Shown here: positions 59,501 through 64,000 of the stretch, piece after piece
Layout: each line of letters starts with the position of its first letter
How positions within the stretch are numbered: the stretch's first letter is position 1
Assembly: GCA_021325575.1 (NCBI GenBank)
Contig: JAJPGW010000011.1
Location: forward strand, 38,569 to 102,568
Length of the DNA stretch: 64,000 nucleotides
Reading direction: 5' to 3'
Source of the DNA: Gammaproteobacteria bacterium
GTDB taxonomy: Bacteria > Pseudomonadota > Gammaproteobacteria > DSM-16500
Position numbers and translations under genes: made by a program
The notes under the pieces: generated by a model
The model's input: the letters and a program-made list of their open reading frames with translations, nothing else
Told to the model about the DNA's origin: nothing
Databases searched by the model: none

Positions 59501-59880
59501 AAGGAATGTTGGCAGAGGAAATTCCAAATGCTTCAACCAAGATTTTGCAAGCCCTCCAGAATATTTTTGCAGATCCGCGCGGCCAATGGATTTTACAGCC
59601 ACACCAAGAAGCCTCTTCTGAATTTTCACTGACGATGGGCAATAAAAATTATGTGCTAGACCGTACGTTTGTTGATGAAACGGGAACACGTTGGATTATT
59701 GATTATAAATCGGCGGATTATGCAGGCGATGATTTGGAAAATTTTTTACTGACACAGCAAAAGCAATATGAAAACCAGCTTTATGAGTATTATCTTGCAG
59801 TGAAAGAATTAGACTCGCGGCCGATCAAAGTTGGCTTGTATTTTCCATTGATTCCGGCTTGGAGAGAATGGGAATTTTAG
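56503..59880 (+). CDS. AddA-like UvrD/Rep-family helicase-nuclease
   Basis: 1125 residues. Superfamily 1A helicase motifs: Walker A APAGSGKTELLTQRFL near 28-43, AITFTKKSAAEMRTRV, motif II ILIDEFQDTSNSQF near 428, motif III GDPMQSIYRFREAEVGLF near 465, motif V QIMTIHNAKGLEFDIVIL near 772, motif VI LLYVAATRAKEQLHIF near 855. A C-terminal nuclease domain follows with WIIDYKSADYAG near 1066. Three consecutive ATGs lie at 56503-56511, and the Met at 56518 is another candidate. A perfect 33-bp palindromic repeat follows the stop. Together with the upstream gene it forms an AddAB-type end-resection complex. Confidence 0.88.
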   Translation: MMMKPMNLQDSKEREAALDPSQSFIVQAPAGSGKTELLTQRFLVLLGIVKEPEEILAITFTKKSAAEMRTRVISALKNAENTPEPKNSHEKKTWTLAKNALKNNVHFNWKLLDNPNRLQIQTIDSFNASLTRHLPLLANFGAPLEIADDPSVLYREAVHEFLSHLEENVAWAEKIEQLLMHMDNDLSNVEKLLIDMLAKRDQWLPYITQNANNPELRKTLEQHLSHVITDTLQTLHDSFPEEYADEFVALARFAAQNVIRENPESSIRNLAELTAMPGSQLEDLPLWDALANLLLTKEDKFRKDVTKKEGFPAPSELKNPDEKKLLSRFKQRMKELLENLRDNEELNQALIDFRKLPESNYAEHHWETLAALHDVLRVVVAQLKLVFQAHGQIDFIENAQAAFHALGSDDAPTDLTLALDYKIQHILIDEFQDTSNSQFRLLEKLIAGWEPNDGRTLFLVGDPMQSIYRFREAEVGLFIRARKKGIGALKLKSLNLSVNFRSKAGVVNWVNEHFSEVFPAFEDIASGAVSFSASSPHNSDSANSECVKLHSFVNSDAETQSRGIVDIILENRKIHPDKNIAILVRSRTHLQAILPALKAANLSYRALDIEPLLKRPVIQDLMALTRALLFPADRISWLSILRAPFCGLTLGDLLIIAGNKSKQILWGELQSREIFTKLSVESQTRLNRILPILKLALEERRRHTLRDWVEQTWLSLGGPASVSQFSDLEDAETYFELLESMDHAYDLPHSTSLDHAITELYAAPLSDADNTLQIMTIHNAKGLEFDIVILPFLERRASQDDNQLLRWMERARTGEQPDLIMAPIQAVGEENNSIYDYIKRQHYVKNDYEMSRLLYVAATRAKEQLHIFFNLKTKEHETNAIKKPINNSLLNKLWPAIENQYQKNTAELKNAILSSEKAISNKSIKRLTSNWKNPFVKPIFTEGAALHQNKSGFQLVQNNAKYVGTVLHQILQLISEKGLAWWNSESALHSQYLKTQLQREGMLAEEIPNASTKILQALQNIFADPRGQWILQPHQEASSEFSLTMGNKNYVLDRTFVDETGTRWIIDYKSADYAGDDLENFLLTQQKQYENQLYEYYLAVKELDSRPIKVGLYFPLIPAWREWEF

Positions 59881-59883
59881 GTT

Positions 59884-59954
59884 GTCATTGCGAGGAGCGC
59901 AGCGACGAAGCAATCTTTTAGAGATTGCTTCGTCGCTGCGCTCCTCGCAATGAC
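59884..59954. repeat. GTCATTGCGAG palindromic repeat, copy 4 (perfect 33-bp stem)
   Basis: Arms of 33 bases (59884-59916 and 59922-59954) are perfectly complementary around a TTTAG loop. The outer ends are GTCATTGCGAG/CTCGCAATGAC as in the other three copies, so this is the least decayed member. It lies between the convergent helicase and dehydrogenase genes. Confidence 0.92.
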
Positions 59955-59967
59955 GGATTAACTCAGG

Positions 59968-60789
59968 CTAATTCAAAAAGAAATCCTGCATCAACGGCAC
60001 ATTCGGATTCAGCGCATATTGATTGAAATCCGTCACCCCATGCGTGCGCAACACATCTTCATCAATGAAAAAATTTCCCGTCGTCTGCCGGCTGTCACTC
60101 GTTAAAATGACATGGGCTGCATCCGCCGTAATACTCGGTTTTCGACTTGCTTGTAAAATCTGCTTAGGAAAATTCACCGCAATCGCAGCGGTTGCGATCG
60201 TGGTTTTTGGCCATAATGAATTGACTGCAATCCCATCATTTCTGAATTCTTCCGCCATACCTAACGTACACATACTCATGCCATATTTCGACATCGTATA
60301 AGCCAAGGTTTCTTTAAACCAACGCGGATTCATATTCAATGGCGGTGACATGGTTAAAATATGCGGATTTTTCGCTTTTTTTAAGTGAGGAAGACAGGCT
60401 TGCGAACAAACAAAGGTGGCGCGCGCATTGACACCCTGAATCAAATCATACCGTTTCATGGGTGTTTCTAAAGTCGGCGCTAAAAAAATCGCACTTGCAT
60501 TATTAATCAAAATATCAATACCACCCCACTGTGCAACCGTTTTTTCAACAGCTTCATAGACTTTGGTTTCATCGCGAACATCAACTTGCAATGCTAACGC
60601 TTCGCCGCCCGCTTCTTCAATTTCTTTCGCAACAGTATGGATGGTTCCTTCTAAGGTGGGATGCGGCTGATCGGTTTTTGCAGCAATGACAATCTTCGCG
60701 CCATCTCGGGCACATCTTAAAGCCATTTCTCGCCCAATTCCGCGGCTCGCACCGGTTATAAAAATCACTTTGTTTTTTAAATTTTCCAT
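59968..60789 (-). CDS. Short-chain dehydrogenase, HSDL2-like
   Basis: 273 residues, Rossmann fold: cofactor motif FITGASRGIGREMALRC, the NNAS motif ILINNASAIFLAPTLETP near 92, and the catalytic Tyr-x3-Lys in LAYTMSKYGMSM near 165. The insert AAKTDQPHPTLEGTIHTVAKE after strand 2 and the late block GNFFIDEDVLRTHGVTDF are typical of the HSDL2 group of dehydrogenases, often linked to lipid or acyl-CoA metabolism. The substrate is unknown. It is followed by a palindromic repeat and lies 25 bases behind the minor pilin gene pilX. Confidence 0.85.
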   Translation of the reverse strand: MENLKNKVIFITGASRGIGREMALRCARDGAKIVIAAKTDQPHPTLEGTIHTVAKEIEEAGGEALALQVDVRDETKVYEAVEKTVAQWGGIDILINNASAIFLAPTLETPMKRYDLIQGVNARATFVCSQACLPHLKKAKNPHILTMSPPLNMNPRWFKETLAYTMSKYGMSMCTLGMAEEFRNDGIAVNSLWPKTTIATAAIAVNFPKQILQASRKPSITADAAHVILTSDSRQTTGNFFIDEDVLRTHGVTDFNQYALNPNVPLMQDFFLN

Positions 60790-60814
60790 AATATTTTCCT
60801 TATTTAAATAGCCC

Positions 60815-61348
60815 TTAAAGCAAACTCGTATCTAACGTACGCAGCATTTGTCGTCCTGCACTGACTTCATGCATGATCGTACAATCAGGTAAATTCGTAT
60901 CGATCGGCTTGATCCAGCTGCTCTGCATCGCAATCTGAATGCCATTCAGAACACCCAGTACGGTAATGCGATAATAATTGGCAGTAATCTTTGTTGGCGA
61001 TAACTGAATATAGGCGCAAGGATCATTTCCCAAGTCCTCGACGATATAATAGTATTGCATGCTTTGCAAGGTGCCAACACAAGCAACAGGCGATTTCAGC
61101 GTAACCATTAAATCGGAAAGTGAAGTAATGGGAACGAGACAGGAAGGCAACGCTTGCACTAAGGCCATTTCAGCATTCGCCAAAGCGAGCGATGCTTGAG
61201 AGCGAAGCATTATTTTCCGCCAACTATTTTCTGCCTGTTTCATTTCAAGCAGCGCCTCATGAAGCGCGGCAATGCCTATTAAAGTCATGATTTGTAAAAA
61301 GGCGAGCACAATTAATAAAGCAAAACCGCCGAAATTTTTATAGCGCAT
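60815..61348 (-). CDS. pilX: PilX-like type IV pilus assembly protein
   Basis: 177 residues from the ATG at 61348 (MRYKNFGGFALLIVLAFLQI); the frame extends to 61438 but that part lies inside pilW. The N-terminus is a prepilin-like or PilX-like hydrophobic helix preceded by a glycine pair (NFGG-FALLIVLAF), without the usual Glu at position 5. A cysteine-containing C-terminal half follows. PilX proteins are minor pilins that prime pilus assembly. It overlaps the pilW stop by 11 bases. It lacks clear motifs beyond the helix, so the call rests largely on position. Confidence 0.65.
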   Translation of the reverse strand: MRYKNFGGFALLIVLAFLQIMTLIGIAALHEALLEMKQAENSWRKIMLRSQASLALANAEMALVQALPSCLVPITSLSDLMVTLKSPVACVGTLQSMQYYYIVEDLGNDPCAYIQLSPTKITANYYRITVLGVLNGIQIAMQSSWIKPIDTNLPDCTIMHEVSAGRQMLRTLDTSLL

Positions 61349-62120
61349 GATAGAGATACCATTTTTTTGAAAAATTTCCTGCTGCAAAATCAGCAGCAAG
61401 ATCCAACCCAACCGTTTTACCACTCTCATCCTGATCATTCGTTATAACAAAATTAGTCACGTTTTCTGACAATTCCGTGCGTCGTCCATAAATATCCGAT
61501 TGATAAAGTGCAAAAATTATTTTTCCATCGCGCGTCACTCGATTGGTTTTATCGATAAAAAAAGTATTGGTATCAAATAAAGCCACTTCATCATTTTTTT
61601 GATAACGCGCACTTAGCGGTTTTTCAGTGGTGATCATTTGCTCCGTTTGAGTCACAGAAATTTTTTTAATTTGAAAAATATCGGCCGATGCACAATTTGA
61701 AATAATAACGATATCTCCCTTTGCGAACCGTGGACTCAGCGCCACAAAAAATGTTGAAAAACCCTGCATATTTCGAGTTAAATTAGTCAAAATGGCATCC
61801 GCATGCCGAACAGTAAGCATTGATTCGGTCCAGGTGATTTTATTTTCAGGCGTCACTGTATACGATAAAAATCCCTGTAGCGGAAAATGATCCGTTAATT
61901 TTCCACAACCAATATTCCCTGCCTGATTTATTTCATTTTGTAAAAATAAGGTAACAAAACGTTCATTTTCCTGAAGGGCCGCAAGGTCAGTTTCTGACTG
62001 CATTGCTTTTTCAGCTGACAGAAAAATAAAAATAATCGAGGCAACGATCAAAGTACTTATCAGCAATGACAAGAGACATTCGATTAAAGTAAAACCAATT
62101 AGACGGGTAATTTTAAGCAA
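61338..62120 (-). CDS. pilW: PilW-like minor pilin
   Basis: About 260 residues. The prepilin peptidase site is LIG-FTLIECLLSLLIST, with the conserved Glu at position 5 of the mature protein. I propose a TTG start at 62120, eight bases after AGGA, giving the short leader MLKITRLIG; the alternative TTG at 62150 would add ten residues and overlap pilV by 52 bases. The C-terminal region is beta-rich with a Cys pair (NIGCGKL ... SNCASADIF). It lies between pilV and pilX. Confidence 0.72.
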   Translation of the reverse strand: MLKITRLIGFTLIECLLSLLISTLIVASIIFIFLSAEKAMQSETDLAALQENERFVTLFLQNEINQAGNIGCGKLTDHFPLQGFLSYTVTPENKITWTESMLTVRHADAILTNLTRNMQGFSTFFVALSPRFAKGDIVIISNCASADIFQIKKISVTQTEQMITTEKPLSARYQKNDEVALFDTNTFFIDKTNRVTRDGKIIFALYQSDIYGRRTELSENVTNFVITNDQDESGKTVGLDLAADFAAGNFSKKWYLYHAL

Positions 62121-62470
62121 TTGATTTTTCCTAATTGAATGTGATCGCAATTTTTTTCAGTGGTTTTTTGTCCCCAAAAAAGCGTAATGGAGTCTGGTGG
62201 ATTGCCTGAGAGATAACCTTTGCCATTTGGCAATAACGCCTGATTTTGCTGGTTCCAGAGAGTTAACTCCCCTTGAACATCATCGGGATGAGCCTCCAGA
62301 CGCTGCACCATCGCATCGAGTTGATTTTGAGCCAAACTGAAAAAATAGGCGTTGTGATTGGCCTGAAGAGCCGCAAATTCCATTGCATTAAAACCTAACA
62401 ATAAAAAAGACAATATCGTTAAACTGACCAAAACTTCAATAAAACCCGTACCTTTTACGCAATTTTTCAT
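62099..62470 (-). CDS. pilV: PilV-like minor pilin
   Basis: 123 residues. The N-terminus VKGTG-FIEVLVSLTILSFLLLGF is a prepilin cleavage site followed by a hydrophobic helix with Glu at position 3 rather than 5 of the predicted mature form, because the site reads GFIEV without the usual two intervening residues. The C-terminal part has a Cys pair near the end (NCDHIQLGKINCLKL). First gene of the pilV-pilW-pilX group; pilY1 and pilE, usually found with them, are not here. It is divergent from the thioesterase gene. Confidence 0.72.
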   Translation of the reverse strand: MKNCVKGTGFIEVLVSLTILSFLLLGFNAMEFAALQANHNAYFFSLAQNQLDAMVQRLEAHPDDVQGELTLWNQQNQALLPNGKGYLSGNPPDSITLFWGQKTTEKNCDHIQLGKINCLKLPV

Positions 62471-62519
62471 CGTAAACTCCTGTATAATATAAGTTAAAGA
62501 CCCTTCTTGAGGATTTGAT

Positions 62520-62999
62520 ATGAGTCAAACACACGAAGAAGACCGTCGTTATTTGGAAATGTCTGAAATCACGACGCCGGATATGGCGAATTTTGGCGGG
62601 AATGTTCATGGGGGGCATTTGTTGCAGATGTTGGACCATGTTGCATACGCTTGTGGTGCGCGTTATGCGGGAAAATTCGTGGTCACGCTTTCCGTTGATC
62701 AAGTCTTTTTTAAAGAACCGATTTATGTGGGTGAATTAGTGACTTTTTATGCTTGCGTGAATTTTGTCGGCACAACATCGATGGAAGTGGGTATCAGAGT
62801 CATTGCAGAAAATTTATTAACGCGGATCGAACGACATACGAACACCTGCTATTTTACTATGGTTGCGGTAGATGACAAGGGGAAACCAACGAAAGTTCCG
62901 CCGATTACGATTCATAATGAAACTCAGCAACGACGATTTGATGAGGCGAAAGCTCGTCGGGAGATGAGGATTCAGATGTTTAAAATGCGGGGGAAATAA
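62520..62999 (+). CDS. Hotdog-fold acyl-CoA thioesterase, YciA-like
   Basis: 159 residues. It has the hotdog core NFGGNVHGGHLLQMLDHVAY near 22-42, AGKFVVTLSVDQVFFKEPIYVGE near 50-72 (split across two strands) and a final CYFTMVAVDDKGKPTKVPP. This is the acyl-CoA thioesterase subfamily of YciA and the BACH enzymes, which hydrolyse acyl-CoA to the free acid and CoA. A perfect TATAAT lies at 62483-62488 and GAGGA at 62509-62513, seven bases before the ATG. Confidence 0.9.
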   Translation: MSQTHEEDRRYLEMSEITTPDMANFGGNVHGGHLLQMLDHVAYACGARYAGKFVVTLSVDQVFFKEPIYVGELVTFYACVNFVGTTSMEVGIRVIAENLLTRIERHTNTCYFTMVAVDDKGKPTKVPPITIHNETQQRRFDEAKARREMRIQMFKMRGK

Positions 63000-63001
63000 A
63001 T

Positions 63002-63185
63002 TGGGGGGCCTTCCGCGAGCCGGATTGGTTTTGCTTCCCGCGCTCGGGGAGCGTACGTCTGGGGGGCCTTCCGCGAGCCGGGTTGGTTTTGCTTCCCGCG
63101 CTCGGGGAGCGTACGTCCATGTACTAAAGCATTTCATCCATGAAACGCAATCGCACGGGAAGCAAAACCAACCCGGCTCGCGGAA
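63002..63185. repeat. 58-bp tandem duplication with inverted third copy
   Basis: Two direct copies, 63002-63059 and 63060-63117, differ by a single base and are rich in GC compared with the surroundings. A 30-base piece (63069-63098, centred on GAGCCGGGTTGG) recurs in perfect inverted orientation at 63156-63185, so the second copy can form a long stem around a 57-base loop. It lies between the thioesterase stop and the serC stop, where both transcripts end. Confidence 0.9.
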
Positions 63186-63202
63186 TTCTGGGTTGGAAAA
63201 AA

Positions 63203-64000
63203 CTATCCGTGCTTTTTCATGAAATCTTTCATAAATTCCACTAATTTATCGACACCCTCTTCTGGCATGGAATTATAAATACTTGCGCGAATGCCACCGG
63301 CCAGACGATGGCCTTTTAAGTTGGTCAGGCCTATTTTTTTCGCCTCTTCTAAAAATAAATCATTTAATTCAGTGGTATTTAAATTAAAAGGAATATTCAT
63401 GATGGAACGATAATCTGGATGCACTGGATTATTATAAAATTCTTTATGGTTATCGATCAAAGAATATAATTTATGGGCTTTGCGTTTATTCATTTCATAA
63501 AATTTCTGCACGCCGCCTTTTTTCTTCATCCAGGCTAATACTAATCCAGCAATATACCAGGCATACGTTGGCGGCGTGTTATAAAAAGATTTATGTTCCG
63601 ACTGAATTTTGTAAGTGTAAAGCGTCGGCGCATGCGGCATGTGCTCCTTCACTAAATCATCGCGAATGATGACAATATTAATTCCGGCTTGGCCAATATT
63701 TTTTTGCGCGCCGGCGTAAATAATGCCGTATTGTTTCACATCAATCGGTTGCGACAAAATCATGGATGACATATCAGCAACTAACGGCACATCGCCTGTT
63801 TTTGGGACCCAATGAAATTCTACGCCTTCGATGGTTTCATTTGGCGTGTAGTGTACGTAAGCGGCTTTTGGATTCAGTGACCATTGATTTTGCGGCGGGA
63901 GCCACATGAGATCGTCTTTTTTTTCTAACTTGGCTGCGACATTGACTGTGCCATAACGCTCTGCTTCGGCAATGGCTTTTTTAGACCAGATACCGGTATC
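63203..64000 (-). CDS. serC: Phosphoserine aminotransferase, 5' end outside window
   Basis: The reading frame enters from the right edge; 265 codons of the C-terminal part are present. Upstream of the first internal Met the frame continues with DTGIWSKKAIAEAERYGTVN, as in SerC. PPQNQWSLNPKAAYVHYTPN and TIEGVEFHWVP are family signatures, and the PLP-binding lysine is in YAGAQKNIGQAG. A C-terminal LVEFMKDFMKKHG ends the protein. It converts 3-phosphohydroxypyruvate to phosphoserine in serine synthesis, and also serves pyridoxal phosphate synthesis. Confidence 0.96.
   Translation of the reverse strand, partial: DTGIWSKKAIAEAERYGTVNVAAKLEKKDDLMWLPPQNQWSLNPKAAYVHYTPNETIEGVEFHWVPKTGDVPLVADMSSMILSQPIDVKQYGIIYAGAQKNIGQAGINIVIIRDDLVKEHMPHAPTLYTYKIQSEHKSFYNTPPTYAWYIAGLVLAWMKKKGGVQKFYEMNKRKAHKLYSLIDNHKEFYNNPVHPDYRSIMNIPFNLNTTELNDLFLEEAKKIGLTNLKGHRLAGGIRASIYNSMPEEGVDKLVEFMKDFMKKHG

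Noticed and set aside
63001..63222. Plus-strand frame across the 58-bp tandem repeat
   Set aside because: It only translates the repeat unit twice and then the serC end; no ribosome site.

Overview
The window is about 64 kb of chromosome, moderately AT-rich, from a gammaproteobacterium. The order of the housekeeping genes is gammaproteobacterial: smc-zipA-ligA, yceD-rpmF-plsX-fabHDG-acpP-fabF-mltG-tmk-holB-tatD, rluC next to rne, and nagZ-hpt opposite prmB-aroC. Several traits point to Legionellales (Legionella/Coxiella-like intracellular bacteria). A PmrA/PmrB-type two-component system is present. Three promoters carry the tandem TTAA-box with 11-bp periodicity described for PmrA-controlled Dot/Icm effector genes. 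There are several large, family-less, coiled-coil or low-complexity proteins, and one protein ends in a eukaryote-style CaaX prenylation box. The species cannot be named from the sequence alone. No rRNA, tRNA, CRISPR array, phage or intact insertion sequence was seen.

Layout. 0-3.4 kb: hpt (cut by the window edge) and nagZ on the minus strand, prmB and aroC on the plus strand. 3.4-7.7 kb: an accessory patch with an ATP-grasp ligase overlapping aroC, a convergent DMATS-type (ABBA) prenyltransferase, a two-gene toxin-antitoxin-like module with a 31-bp palindromic operator on its promoter, and a methyltransferase-like protein ending in CVIL. 7.7-13.3 kb: bolA, yciB, hslO, an Smr protein, uridine kinase, a GGDEF-EAL enzyme and a DUF5993-DsbB pair. 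13.3-18.3 kb: a minus-strand pair of candidate effectors (HAD-like, then a 1276-residue repeat/coiled-coil protein) behind a PmrA-type box. 18.4-28.7 kb: a secreted phosphodiesterase and a 5'-nucleotidase, then ligA-zipA-smc, then a histidine kinase and a single-domain response regulator. 28.7-31.4 kb: two more candidate effectors, each with its own PmrA-type box; the second overlaps the 3' end of comEC. 33.7-46.4 kb: one long minus-strand run of lolD, lolC/E, tatD, holB, tmk, mltG, the fatty-acid genes, rpmF, yceD and rluC. 46.5-50.8 kb: rne with a long leader, then another candidate effector. 50.8-59.9 kb: a 57-residue Trm112-like gene, an unusual uracil-DNA glycosylase relative, pmrA-pmrB, and an AddB-like/AddA-like nuclease-helicase pair. 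59.9-64 kb: a short-chain dehydrogenase, minor pilins pilV-pilW-pilX, an acyl-CoA thioesterase and the 3' part of serC.

How the parts fit. The most connected story is regulatory. The window carries a PmrA/PmrB-like pair at 51.8-53.9 kb and three promoters with matching candidate PmrA sites at 18.3, 28.75 and 29.66 kb, all in front of uncharacterised genes of the kind that Dot/Icm effectors usually are. The second theme is specialised chemistry: aroC, an ATP-grasp ligase and an aromatic prenyltransferase lie together. The third is repeats: four members of a GTCATTGCGAG...CTCGCAATGAC palindromic family, a 172-bp near-perfect snapback element between rluC and yceD, and a 58-bp tandem repeat with an inverted copy beside serC.
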